Made by a program: the position numbers and the translations under genes. From Halictus rubicundus (lineage: Eukaryota > Arthropoda > Insecta > Hymenoptera > Halictidae), in assembly GCF_050948215.1 (NCBI RefSeq), contig NC_135153.1, positions 5,732,058-5,796,057 on the forward strand: 64,000 bases of DNA, read 5' to 3'. Shown piece by piece: positions 1 through 12,360 of the stretch (positions are counted from its first letter, which is position 1; every line of letters starts with the position of its first letter). Below the pieces are notes generated by a model that worked only from the letters and a program-made list of their open reading frames with translations, had not been told where the DNA came from and made no database searches.

Positions 1-284
1 GTTTCTGTCGGCTGAATCAGAGACGGGACGCGATGGAGTGGGCCACGGTTAAGAGAAAGGAATTACGGCGCTCGACGCGAAAGCGTCGCGGCGCTGCGCG
101 GCGGAGTAGACGACTCCCTAATCAAGGCGACATTGTCACGGGACGAACAATATCCAGAGTCGACACGCTCGCGGAACTCGCCAACCCCTTATACACGCGC
201 GGAACACCGCGCGGAGGATCGCGCTCGCGCGTGGTCGCTAGGCCGGCTTGAGCGAGCTCGAATAAAAGTGTACAGCGTGTAGCT
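1..284. other. GC-rich sequence, no gene recognised
   Basis: This stretch is richer in CpG than its surroundings and carries an arginine-rich 72-codon open frame at 33-251. That frame resembles no family I know and is probably a by-product of base composition. It could be the edge of a feature outside the window. Confidence 0.4.
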
Positions 285-1412
285 TATACAGGGTGGCCGG
301 TAATCGGTGGTACAGCCGGAGAGGAGGTGGTTCAGCATTCAAAAAAAGAATCAAGTAAAAATATGAAAAAAATGTTTTCGTATTATTCTTTGAAAATCGA
401 ATTTTTGAGAAAAACAACGTAGACACTAATCGTACCACGATCGGTCAAATTATCGATTTCACATTTTTTATTGTATAATTATTAAAATTACAAAACTGCT
501 TCCATTAGAAATTATTAAATAAATGTCTTCGCTTAGGCACCATTGTTGTAAAAATTGCGAGAAATCTAGATAAATTTAGTCTTGTAGTTTTTAGAAAACA
601 ACGTATATCAGTCACATTTTGTGCTCGGCACAATATTTAGATACAACATATATTTATGTCAAGATTCAAAAAATTAAAAATTTTTAAATTTGATGCACTT
701 CGGGCTCCTATGACTCAATCGACCCCAACTTTGACGAGACTTATTATAAGTGTCGTCAGTTTTCTCATGGTACTGTCTTAATTTAAACGCTTTGAGACCC
801 ATTGGGACTTTGAAGTCCACTTCTATGAAGTTCGTTCTTCAATTGTTGGATGGCAGCACAAGCTTATTTCTCTTTGAAAGCTTGCTAGAGACAAGTATAT
901 AAGATGATGTAAGGCCAAGATGGATGCTAGGATGGATCCTAGATGATTGAAAATCGTCCATGTGTTTGCATATATAAAATACTTATTTGTTTTGCATTTT
1001 GGGAAGTTATAATTTTTAGTTACCATTATTGATTATATATAATGTAAAATTTGGTATAAAATGAACTTTATGAGCCCATATTATAAAATTATATACTATT
1101 TCATGGTTAAGACTTCGAAGTCCCAAATTATTTTCCATGTAATTAATGACCTTGGTAATGACCTATAATGAAAATTGTGCTATAGGGTGTTTACTTGCAC
1201 CTAAATTAGGTATTTCAAAAAGTTGACACAAATTTTAAAATCTTTTATGAAACCATTGCGTGGTTTGCCAAAAAGAAGACGTAAGTTTACAACTTCGCCA
1301 AGAAATTCCGAAATTCTAACAAACAGTCCAAGATAACTGCATCCCTGACAACTCACAGGAATCGTTTTGATCGCTAGAGAAATGCGGAATTCGTGATCGA
1401 ATTGAAAAAAGG

Positions 1413-1676
1413 ATGAAAAGATTAATTAAATTAATTAAATTAAAGAAAACTTCTGTTATCACTGATCTTCCGAATTATAGCCTTCCTGTAGCCCCGACTG
1501 CCAATACCCATGACTACTACATTTGGGCTGTAGTTGAGGCAAAACTAAACGCAAAGCCCATCATCATCACGGAGATCATGACGAAAGTAAACAAAGATGA
1601 TTTGAAGCAAACCTACAGCGGGTTCAGGTACAAGCTCAAGAAGCTTCTGGCAGCTAATAGAGGTTACATCGAATAA
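1413..1676 (+). pseudogene. Mariner/Tc1-type transposase C-terminal fragment
   Basis: This 87-codon open frame ends in a pattern typical of Tc1/mariner transposase C-termini: an aromatic DYYIW-VVEAK segment after the usual place of the third catalytic aspartate, then a basic F/R-rich helix and a final ANRGYIE, comparable with the family's GG(Y/H)IE ending. The sequence before the frame has stops in the same phase, so the N-terminal and catalytic parts are missing or decayed. A mariner right terminal repeat lies about 540 bp downstream at 2218. The assignment rests on motif resemblance only. Confidence 0.45.
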
Positions 1677-2186
1677 TTTCATTCTTTATATCATACACCA
1701 GTTTTGTACAGACTGGCGAAAGAGTATATCGACGTTTCTTGGAATTTGAACTATTTTTGTTAGCCAAACTGTTTATTTTAAATTGTTGCCGCTTGTAGTT
1801 TCTCTTCAAATCGGGCATGAACTTTGTCCGATTTCAAATTGCAACTGTTACGAAGCGTTTTATTACACAGTATTACGGGTTTATTACACAGGGCGCCCCA
1901 AAAATGTTGTACTTCTTTGTAAGAGGTCATTCCTGAGGTCATCTGGAATAACTTCTTCCTTTAAGAAAATGTTCTCTCTTTGGCATTGAAATTGGCCGAG
2001 ACTCGTAAGAGACCCGAGACCCGTTCTTCGTAATCGAAGAACGTGAACGACCAAGAAATTCAACTTTTACAGTAGTATAATCAGGAAGCTTGTTGTTTGT
2101 TGGCAGAATATGTTGATTACAATGGTGTTTACTTTAACCAATAAGTTTTATTTAGAGAAAAGTTCTATTTGTTTAATGTTACTGTT

Positions 2187-2218
2187 ACGAATCGGGCATT
2201 TTATATGCAACAACCTAA
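2187..2218 (-). mobile_element. Right terminal repeat of a mariner-like element
   Basis: Reverse-complemented, this end reads TTAGGTTGTTGCATATAAAA, a mariner-type terminus followed by a TA target dinucleotide at 2219-2220. The 150 bp inside it (about 2068-2218) resemble 15175-15327, the same end of the deleted element at 14888-15327. No matching left end was found nearby. Confidence 0.6.
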
Positions 2219-2296
2219 TAATTTCGACTTATCTGTTTCTGTAGAATAAGCTGCTTTACGTTGTTGTACCCACCAGTTACCGACCACCCTGTATAT

Positions 2297-2768
2297 AGCG
2301 TGGCAATGGACCTGTATTAGTGTCGGCAGGGGAAATATGCGTGTTCCTTCGAGTGAAACGCGAATAGTACGCCGTGCAGAGGTATTTCCTCTCCTCTCTA
2401 TCTGCCGCGCCCCTTTGTCTTCCTCTTCTTTCCACCTTTTGTCTTTCGCCTCCCCCCGTCGCCCCTTCTTTTTCGCTTCTCTCAATCTTTCTTGCTGCCC
2501 CTTCTCGATCCGCCGACCACCCCCTCCAACAGCCATCCCCGGATTGTCTTCTCTTTTCTGTCTTCTCTCGTTTTTCCGCGCTTGCGTGAGCCCCGAGACT
2601 GTAAGGAGGGTCTCGTTAACGCATAAAGGGACGCGTTACTCGTACCCCTAATGGAAACCAGCCCGAGGAAGGAACCACCGACACGACTTTCACCTTTCTA
2701 CGTGTACCCGGTTCACCTACGAGTGTCTGTCTCTCTATCTTTCGCATACGGTTCTTGTTCTCTTTCTC

Positions 2769-2806
<38 letters not shown>

Positions 2807-2900
2807 GTCTTCTTTGGTGAGGAGAGACACGGCATTGTTCCGGGGCAGCGATAGGGGCGCGTTCAGGTGACTTCGACCGGTCCCTGATTAAAGAAAAACG
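2297..2900. other. Pyrimidine-rich, CpG-bearing island
   Basis: The plus strand is strongly pyrimidine-biased from about 2370 to 2800, with repeated CTTTC and CCTCC blocks and then a microsatellite. Overlapping open frames on both strands are serine/proline- or arginine-rich and look like low-complexity artefacts. It could be a promoter or 5' UTR, but I see no splice or start signal that proves this. Confidence 0.35.
2772..2804. repeat. (CT)n microsatellite
   Basis: An uninterrupted CT dinucleotide run of about 33 bp lies inside the pyrimidine-rich island. Confidence 0.95.
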
Positions 2901-4846
2901 AATGGGTAGTGAGGTTGGCTCTGAGAGGGATTCGTTTCTCTTCCCGGGACCTCTGCAGGATCACTGGTCCCGGTGCGGCGTCCTCAGCAAATGGAAATCG
3001 GAGAATTCCGAGCGCTACGCTGTAAATGCAGGATCTATTCGACTGTTCGCCAAATTCGTAACGATGCACCGTGGTCCGGACCAAAGAATTTAGTGAAATT
3101 TTCCTAAAAAGTCAACTTTCTCGTTTCGACTTCTAATCAATTTGTATTGTTTCCTAGACATCCTTAATATTAAAATTATAATTAGGACGAATATTTAAAG
3201 ATTGGAGAAGATTTTGAAGACAACACTTTTCACAAAAAAGACTGCTTACTTCCTTCGGGGTGCCCTGATGTTCTCACTTAATATTTCTTATTCGTTTTTC
3301 TCTTTTTTTGTACAATTAACTGCACTATTTTTTGTTAAAAATGGCTATCGACATAAAAATTATTATTCGTCACCTGTTAAAAATTAATATTTAATAAGAC
3401 TGAAACTACTGTCGACAATTTTTAACCTTGGTAAAAAATATCTATTACGTTCCAAAGAATTCCATATTCTGACAAATTGGAATGTAATTACAGGGAATTC
3501 TCATTACGAGTCAGTGCCAACCTTACAATTTGGAGTCAGTGTGAGATCAGAAGACTAATCCAATTACAAAACTTCCTTGCTTGTCGTTATTTTTTTATGA
3601 AACTTTCACCAACATATTCGTGGCATTAAAATTTTCGAATCGCTAAAGTCCCTTGTTAAAAGGAAAAATTGAGCCCACGCCACGGATGAAAAACATTGAA
3701 AAAAGATCGCGAAAAAGCCGCAGTCGCAGACCGTGAGAAAAATCCGCAGGATCGGATTCGGAGGAATGGAAGAAGAACGGATGAGCGGGGCGGAAAGTTG
3801 TAAGAAATTCGTTCCTCGCTAGTAAATCAGATTTTAAGTACCTGAACTTTCAAATAGAACTCCGAGGACGAACGAGTTGCATTCGCAGCCGATTCTTTGC
3901 GAGCGGAATATGAAATTGTCTCTTCAATTTCCAGCGGACAATTAACCTCGGGCTACTCCCCCGATACAATTACAAGCTAATAACGTTAATTAACGTTTTC
4001 CCTTAGCGACCGGTCAAACGTTGTAACCGTAACACAAGTCGACCCGATGAAAACGAACTCTGGACGAACCGTAGAAAGCTGTAATTATTTTTTCCGAAGG
4101 GAATATGGAGGGAACCTTTACGAAGACCTTATAAAAGCAAGTCGCGTTTAACAAAAAAAGACGCTTTTGTACAATTCTCGCTGCAATGAACTCTCCAAAC
4201 TGTTACTGAAGATGCAGAGCTTGAACAGAATGTACAGTCACGAAATGAATGTTGGTCACGAAAGTTTGTAAAAGCCTGTCAAATTTATAGGCATTCATGC
4301 ATTTGTTAGCTAAAATCAGACAAAAATAACAAACAGCTGAAGTGACAATTGATATTTATGTGTCTCAGATGTTTTAAGAAGAAACATAAATAATTTTAAA
4401 GCACTTTCATTTAAGAATCTACAAATAAAAATTAGGGGTATATTAAAATAAATTAAATCTTCAAACTTTTACATAGTTTTTTTTTCACCACTCTCTAAAT
4501 TTTGTTTTTTCCTCCTCTTATTCTAGAATTTAATTGATCGTAATTTAATTCAACGGGAGACTAGAATTGCAAATTATTATTATTAATTTAATACAATGTA
4601 ATTGAATTACTTTGTAATTATATTTCGTGAAGTAATTCAATCGTAATTCAACGCAACTCTGTATACAGTCCTTACGCGTTCTATGTCACGTATCCGAAAT
4701 ATCCTGCGTCATACGAAAGCTTCCGGAGTATAATAAACATCATCAATCCGTGTCACTCGTCAACATAATTGTTATTGTTCAACTTTGAAATACATTTTGT
4801 TCACCAAAACTTGACTTGCACTATTCGTCCTCCAATTCCAAGACAG
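2901..4846. other. No gene recognised
   Basis: This is AT-rich sequence with short chance open frames only. The one recognisable item is the dispersed repeat copy at about 3537-3640. Confidence 0.4.
3537..3640 (+). repeat. Dispersed repeat, copy 1 (related to 27263-27365)
   Basis: This copy shares an ordered string of matches with 27263-27365, including AATTACAAAACTTC, then TTATTTTTTTATG, then TTTCACCAAC, over about 100 bp. Neither copy shows clear terminal repeats, so the repeat class is unknown. Confidence 0.55.
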
Positions 4847-4850
4847 TTAA

Positions 4851-5091
4851 CCCCTTAGCACTCGAATGGCGACTGTAAGGCGCCACTAAAAATTCCTGTA
4901 TCATTATTCAAAATATTTTTTACATTATTAAATTTGTTTGTGTTTAATAAATTACTAAACATTTCAGTACTGTACGAGTAAATTGCACCATTTTCGTATG
5001 TATAGCATGAAAAAATATATATAGACGAGAAATATTCTAGGCCGGAAAAAATGTTTCGTTTTGGAGTTAAAATGGCTTCGAGTGCAAAGGG
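4851..5091. mobile_element. piggyBac-type MITE (241 bp, TTAA target duplication)
   Basis: The element is bounded by TTAA at 4847-4850 and at 5092-5095. The left end starts CCCCTTAGCACTCGAATGGC; the right end, reverse-complemented, starts CCCTTTGCACTCGAAGCC. TTAA duplication plus a CCC(T/C)TTxGCACTCGA terminus is the signature of piggyBac-superfamily elements. At 241 bp with no open frame it is non-autonomous. Confidence 0.8.
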
Positions 5092-5095
5092 TTAA

Positions 5096-5806
5096 TACCC
5101 TACTTGGTCGAAGTGAGGATTTACGTACTTGTTTGTGACATTGACTGCAATTCAATGTGTATGCGCGGCTAAACACTCATTGTAGGTACAAATTTATTTG
5201 TACATACATAGCCGTTCGTATTACGAAAAATAATGGAATTATCTAATGGACAATGATAATTATTTAATAGCTTTCCACGAAGCTCTGTTGTTTGCATTTC
5301 TGTGGGAAAGGGGATGCAACTGTCCGCCGACATTTTGCAGGTCGCGCGTTATTGGATCCAAGAAACGTCGCTGTCTGCGATAAGTAAGGAAGTAAACTGA
5401 TATCATCCGTTCTTCTTCTTGAAACGTATTGTCAAAACAATACACGGCCGTTGTCGCTCGCGCGGAATTGGATTTCGCGATGGCGCGGCGCGGCGCGGCG
5501 GCGGCCGGGTCGTGATGTTTCGCGCACCGACGCGAAGTATCCCGTTTCGAAAATTCCATCCGTGGGGAGAAATGGAACCTTCAGTCCGTTATTTTCCCCA
5601 GAAAGCGTTCCACAAAGGACGCGATCATTTTCCGCAACTTTAAACGCGCCGCTTTGAAAAACGTTCAAACGCTTTGCCACGACTGCGCCGATCTTTCTTT
5701 GAGAATCGCGATTCGACGATTCCCTTTTGTAAATAAGAAATTTAGAAAAAGCCCGTGGCACAGGTGAACACGAGATGTGTGTGTGTAAACCGTGTATACA
5801 TACACA
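5096..5806. other. No gene recognised; GC-rich core at 5440-5560
   Basis: The core holds an imperfect GCGGC repeat near 5480-5510. Several open frames cross it on both strands, as expected for high-GC sequence, and none resembles a known family. It could be a small CpG-rich regulatory island. Confidence 0.35.
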
Positions 5807-5840
5807 CAGTGAGGAGCAAAATGGAACGATACCTTCAGAA
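5807..5840 (+). mobile_element. Solo Tc1-like terminal repeat remnant
   Basis: The string CAGTGAGGAGCAAAATGGAA closely matches the terminal repeat of the Tc1-like element at 21185-22121. No inverted partner was found within several kilobases, so this is a truncated copy or the end of a badly decayed one. Confidence 0.55.
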
Positions 5841-8333
5841 AATTTATGTTTATTAATTTATTCGCAGCGAATGACACATATTATGCTTTTTTAGATTCCT
5901 CAAACTTCCGTTTTAAAATAAATGGATAAATGTAAGTTATGAATATTAGGTCATCTAATAGATGTTTTAATTTTTTATCTACCTCCAAATATTTTTAAAA
6001 TCTGTTTAAACATGTACATACGTATAAAAGTCCAATATTAGAAGGTTCGATAGCTTCAATACAAAAATATTCTCAAGTTAGAGTAAAGTATTACATTTAC
6101 AACTGGAATACCATAGAAACTGAAAGTCTATTTAACCAATAGGATTTTTTTGTTACCATTTTCGTTTAGTCTATTTGCATACTTAATGCGAATACCGATT
6201 AAGTTGCTTGGCGAACATAATATATTTCATCCACGAAATTTGTATGGACCTTGGTTTTTTTTTTATAGTTGAAACTTTTTCAAATTTTTCTGTCTGATGT
6301 TAAACAGAAGTCATCGAAAGCGTATTCTGAGTTTCCAGACCAGAACACTTCGGGATACCTACTTATTAGAGCAGAAAAGCATTTCCCAGGTCGAAATTAT
6401 TAACGCTCCATTTCAATCGGCGTATCGATTACAGTGATTCGAGAAAAATGGTTTATGTTCGCATTTATTCGTTCACATCTAACAACTACGTGTGGAAAAA
6501 CAAGCGGTAATGACGAGAGGAGTAACAAGGATTTATAAACGATTTCCAGATTTAACTCGACTGTACCAAAAATGCTTTGAAAAGGACAGCAAAACGCCCC
6601 GGTTCAATTGAAAACGTTTCGAAAGTTCGAAAATACATGAACGAAAAAGGGATCGATCGATTATTGGTGAAAATGGCGGGCGAAGAGAAATACAAATAAA
6701 TGGATTCCACTGAGCTGGAAATCGAGGACGTGCGCATAGTGTAAGGGAAGCAAATGAATGTTTTATGATGCACACGTGCATTGTCATTTGAAAACAAAAA
6801 AGAAACATTGAATTTGGAAATTCATACTAACAATAATATTATAAGAAACTAAAGAGATACATGAACACACTATACAACATACGAGCCAAGCGAGTCTAAT
6901 TAGTACACTGCAGAACTTTATGTAAATTATCATTTCCATATTTAATTTTATGGAAACCAAAATAAAGGAAATTTCCCTTCACGCACGGACAGATTCCCAG
7001 TGGTAAAAATGAAATACAAAGGGTGTAGCCGGATAAGGAGGTCAAAAGTGTCAACTTTCAGAAAGCTTTTCATATTCGCTCTATATTCCTTTTCCTTTGT
7101 TTTATATTTCCGCTCCGCGCGGGTCTGGTCAGTCCTGGTCCACATCTGGTGATCAGATCCACGCGGGCCTAACCATTACTCATTTATGTTTCCCAGGTGT
7201 CGCTTGGGCCTGTTCAAGGTCTATGGTCAGGTCCATCATAATCCTCGTATCAGTGTATGTCAGATGCAGCGCGAATCTGAAGTCGGCAAAAATAGTGCAT
7301 CACGAATTCTCACTCGGCACAAATATCATCCGTACCACATTAGCCTTCACCAGAAATTACATGACACTGATTAAAAAATTACTGAAAGGCCAAGAAAGCA
7401 ACGTGGTACCCTGGTGGAAAGCACGTGTGTACCACCTTTCACCCCCGTATCCCTACTCTGATAGGAACAATTTGAGATTGAAAACCTATTAGTTTTAGTT
7501 CAACTTACATATCCATTACACTGTAATTGTTAAAATTTCAATTTCTATATTCAGGAAAGAAAGGGTTAAACGAGGCGTGTCCCATCCACTCTGAACCAAT
7601 CGGCTCCGCATTCCTTTCACGGGACATCTCCGTTCGAATGATTAGAGGAAGAGATACAATGGCATTCTGTGTCTTGCCATCGACAAAGGAATTGCTTATT
7701 TTGAATAAGAGCTCGCAGTCTAGTTACGCGTTTCTTGGTCTAGCACTGATCCTGTCTCTGCATGGCACGGAAAGTCTCATTTGGGAAGGTGAAGGTTTCC
7801 ATAAGAAGACGCGTCAGGAAACCAAGAGCATTCCCTCGATTTCTCGGGAAACGGGTATAGTGAGTCGGCGTCCGCCCGGAGAGTATGGCGTTTCGGAAAC
7901 GAGCTGAATCACCGGTTGCTCACCGGCGCGGCGCAGCGCTGTGTGCCCAATAACTTACAGACGTTCGTTCCGCTTGGACCGAACGCTGCTGGCGATTACT
8001 CGTTCCCGAATATCGTTCTTCGGCTTTACGACGTGGCTCCCGCGATCGATACGCCAAATTGAGCGTGACGAGTTTCCCGAAGTCCCGCTTGTATACAAGT
8101 CCCGGCTTCGCATGATCGAAATCTTCCTCCGGCACCTACGCGCGCTTCGACGTTCGCCATTTTCCTAATGGAGTAACTCGACATAAAATACGAAATACCC
8201 GAATTTAGAAGCTCGACAAGAGCAGAGACTCACCATTTCGTGAATATAGTTAGTCTGCAATATCTTTAACTATACAGTTGACATTTTGAAACATCGACAA
8301 AGTAAGAATTAAGTGGATAGATTATTTGAAAAT
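5841..8333. other. No gene recognised
   Basis: Open frames here (for example 7097-7492 and 7527-7907) are short, overlap others on the opposite strand and resemble no family I know. A moderately GC-rich stretch lies at 7850-8160. Confidence 0.35.
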
Positions 8334-8761
8334 TGATTATTTGATTATAATCCTGTTTGATCTGTGTGAAGAGCATATTATCTATTATATACACGAACTG
8401 TTTTGTCGTTTTGGTTGTTAATGTTCTTTTAAAGGTAGAATGGTACTGGCATCCTGTTTGATCTATGTAAAAAACATATTATCTATTATATACACGAACT
8501 GTTTTGTCGTCTTGGTTGTTAATGTTCTTTTAAAGGTAGAATGGTACTGGCATCCTGTTTGATCTATGTAAAAAACATATTATCTATTATATACACGAAC
8601 TGTTTTGTCGTCTTGGTTGTTAATGTTCTTTTAAAGGTAGAATGGTACTGGCATCCTGTTTGATCTATGTAAAAAACATATTATCTATTATATACACGAA
8701 CTGTTTTGTCGTTTTGTTTGTTAATGTTCTTTTAAAGGTAGAATGATTATTTGATTATAAA
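8334..8761 (+). repeat. 101-bp minisatellite, about four copies
   Basis: Units begin ATCCTGTTTGATCT at 8350, 8451, 8552 and 8653, an exact 101-bp period. Copies 2 to 4 are nearly identical; copy 1 differs at a few sites. The array is bordered on both sides by the same phrase GATTATTTGATTATAA (just before 8350 and at about 8745-8760), as though the unit expanded within a short direct repeat. Confidence 0.9.
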
Positions 8762-11700
8762 TGCACCAGAAAATGGATTAACGTTGACATTGAATTAATT
8801 AGAAATAGAATCGTCCTACCTATATTCTTGTTTATCTTTCGAATTTCTTCCTCCTGTATCTCGAATGCAATGTCGAGGTCGATAACATCAACTGAAAAGC
8901 GCACTTAACATTTTAATTACGCCAGGAAGATAATCGCGCAGCTAACGAACTAAAACGGTGAATGCTGTTGAACTGGCGAAACCAATTAATCTGTTTCAAT
9001 TACCCATCATCTCAATGACTTCGCCCGTCAATAGCCGATAAATAGAGAGGCGACTCAATCGATTGCAGATACAATTACAAATATAGACCGTCATTTCTGT
9101 AATCCCATCAACGACGAAGACTTCCTCCTTCGAAAGGGAAGAAGACAGGTGGATCCATGCTCACAGGTAACACACCCGCCAACTGTCAAGACTCTAACTA
9201 CAAACATGTTTTATTTGACAGTATTATACTTTTATCGAATATATTCTAGCACACAACAGTTTCGCTTATTTGGTTAGCAAGAAACATGTCTCTTATGAGA
9301 CGACGAAAAACTTTTGTTCTTCAGGTTATGATACTTATGACTTTTATTAGCAGAAATAATACATCATCTAGTGTATACCCCTAAGTATAGATGCAGTAGA
9401 CTCAACAAATTATACTGTCCTTCGCTAAATGTCTTTATTGTAATATCATAAATTATAAGGGGACCACATTATCACTCCTAACTCTGTTTAATTATCGAAT
9501 TATTTGAAAATTACGAGGAAGAAATGGATCACTCCCATCACTAGTAGATTCACACCTACTGTGGATGACCTTTACTTTCCTTACAGCCTGTACTTTCTCT
9601 CGCGAGGCTGTTGTTTTGAGACTTTCGGACTTCGCACTCGGAAAAAGGGGGACTCTATTGGCGGCCTCTTTCTCTCCTGTCTGCAGGAAAGCTGGATGCT
9701 CGGCGGTGAATGAAAAATTACAAGGGTAGGAACCACGACGTCGCGAGGACATGGAATAATGATGGAAGGAAGAAGAACCGACGAGTCGTTCGCCGGCTTT
9801 GCCGCGAGGAAGCCGCCCTACCCTTCCTTCCAATTCGACTAAATGAGAATGGAACGCCTCGAAATGGCTCCGACAATCTGATCGGGATACCGGGAGAGGA
9901 GGGGCCGATTAGTCGGGGATTTATGAGTTTATTCAATATGTATAAAATTCATCAGCGGCGAATATGATCGAGTTAACCGACCCTCCTGGAGAAATTCGAT
10001 GAATTTTCTAATATAACGCGTATCCTGCCTGCATCGATTTAGCCCATTCTGATCCAGACGTTATAATTACAAAGGAAAATTTAATCAATCGCTAGTTGGG
10101 AATAACAATTGCTATGATATTCTCCGCGGTGCTTGCGAATAGTAGACTTTGAATCTTTATGCAAATATAGATTTTCATGGATTTATAAAAATCGGAAATG
10201 AAGGAAGTATTGTTGTTGTTCTTCTGTTACGTTAGAATACAAAATTAACGCAGTTAATTAATCAGTAGGGATAAGCTCGTCTCGAACGTAAACTCGTTAA
10301 GGGAAACAAGTCTGCTATAAATCAGACTACATCCAAGCAGAACTTGAAACAGCATCGGAGAGTTAGGCGTTCGTGTCGAAATAGCGTTAGCAAAGTAACG
10401 AATCGAGAGAATACATCTTTCGTAAGTTAATATCAAAATCGTTAGGTCACGGCAACTTTTTTTATCCTCTAGAACCAACAACGATAAGAAAATTTCATTT
10501 GCAGTAAATATTGCTGGATCACTACATAACGATAATTAATCGAGTCATATTGCAAAATAATTAATATACCAGTTGAGAAATCAAATATAATCAAATTTAT
10601 AAATGGTATGATAATCATAATCAAATATGTAACTTCCAATATTCCTTCGAGAAATAATACCTTTATCAAATGGAAAATTCGATACCAATTTTGACTATAA
10701 GTCGACATAAACTATTGTAACGGGTATAACAGAGGCGCGAGACTTCCCCCCACCTCCAATCTCTCCACCTGAGCGACGCATACCCAGAGGTGAGATCCCG
10801 CCACGGAAGCCATTTTAGTCAACATTTTAGTCAAATAAAAAAAACAGTGTAAGACGATGGAATGTTCAAGAAAATTCATTTACATTATCTACTAAATAAA
10901 AATTAACAAATTAATAGAGTGTCTTATCTTTTTGTCCCTGACTGTAGATACAAGAGCAATCAGAGTCTCCGATGCAAGCTAAAAGACACAGATTATGGAG
11001 TATAATGTCAGTATGATTGATGTTGGTACAGCACGAATCCGGTACGTCTTTAACTCTCTGATCAAATTTCGATTTCTGGACAGCAGCACGAGAGCAAAGC
11101 TGTCGTTGAATCGAATCAAAGCGTTCCCGAATTACACTTTGTCACCCGATCCTGGATACGGAACGGTACCGGTGGTGGTCTGAAGAGGACAAAAAAAAAG
11201 GCAAACATTCGAGCACTCTAAGCAGAAATTTCGCAGCGCCATTAAATTTTACGAGTCCGTGATGCGGGTGTTATCCCGATTTCGGCTGATTCTCCACGGA
11301 GCATTCGTCTCTTCCGTAGCCATAACGGCTTTTACCGGCGCGGCACCGGGCGGGTATGGCTTCGGCCTGATTATGGTTACGCGATTGCCTTTTACGAGGG
11401 TCTCGGCGTGCTCGCAAGATTCCGCGAAAGTGGTAATCGATGCTATAACCATCGAGAAAATGTCCCGGGGCCGCGATCCGCTTTCCCACCCGGAAGCGGT
11501 CCTCGGAGTCGCAACGATTCCGTCCGACCGGAACTGCGAGTTTGACTCAACACGCATATTCAGAAGTCAAGTAAACAGAAGTACATTGAAAATTTCTTTT
11601 CCACGCGTTCCACGACAGGAGTGCTGTTCCCGATGCTCGCTAAACTTTCTATTTCCAGTGGATCCAAACAACATTTGAACACTGAATTTCCGGTTATGGA

Positions 11701-11879
11701 AAGATTGTCAATATTTAACCTACTATGGTGGCATCGTAAAATACAATAGTACAGAAATAAATTTCGACTCAATTTAAAGCTAAAACCTTCTCCTTTCGAT
11801 GAACATTGATTATTATCTTCTACGTCTCCAGCAGAGATAAATGTACGGAAGTTAATGTGAAGTGGCCCGTGGTATCTTA
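8762..11879. other. No gene recognised
   Basis: I found no convincing exon. The longest frames (11259-11678 on plus and an overlapping minus-strand frame) occupy a locally GC-rich stretch and resemble no family. A C-rich segment lies at 10740-10810. Confidence 0.35.
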
Positions 11880-12360
11880 TACAGGGTGAGTCACCTAAGA
11901 CTTTCACCAAAAATATCTCCGTTGTTTTCAGTAATACAAAAAAAATGTTTTGAGGAAGAAAATGTTTGGTTCAGTGGTTTCAATGTCATCGTTGTTTGTT
12001 TTTTTTTTTTTAATGGAACGTCGTATTACGATTAGTGTAACATTATAGCTAATGAAAAGGCAAAATCCAACTATGTATAATATGTTGACCTTCAAATGAC
12101 CTTTGAAGGAGATATTCTTCAAAAAGCGTAACTTAACGTACGAAGACCATGTTCATGCTTACCGTACTCTACTAGGGTTCCGTTGATGTAAACACTTACA
12201 AACGTTTACAAACTGCCGTGCCGTGTAACACTTCGTGTCATATTATATCAGTATGATTTCGGTCTCAGTTTCGAAATGTCGTATTCGATCGGTGAAAAAT
12301 GTGTTATTAACTCAGTTAATAAATAAAAATTGTGATACTAACTGAATCGTGTTTAATAAG
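11880..12360 (+). mobile_element. Probable transposon end with CAGGGTG terminus
   Basis: The sequence starts ATACAGGGTGAGTCACCTAA, which resembles the CAGGGTG-type ends elsewhere in the window. No inverted partner end or coding frame was identified, so the element's length and class are uncertain and the right boundary given here is arbitrary. Confidence 0.35.

Larger units (their letters stand above)
285..2296. mobile_element. Candidate decayed DNA transposon with imperfect terminal inverted repeats
   Basis: The left end reads TATACAGGGTGGCCGGTAAT and the right end, reverse-complemented, reads TATACAGGGTGGTCGGTAAC; the similarity continues for about 30 bp. The interior has no intact transposase. 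It holds a mariner-type C-terminal fragment at 1413-1676 and the right end of a mariner-like element near 2218, which suggests nesting. The pairing of the two outer ends over 2 kb is inferred from sequence similarity; they could belong to separate insertions of one family. Short CAGGGTG ends of this kind recur near 11880, 21890, 22935, 25560 and 57425. Confidence 0.5.

Noticed and set aside
11249..11678. Overlapping 139- and 102-codon frames in a GC-richer stretch
   Set aside because: No family resemblance, no supporting splice context, and equally open on both strands.
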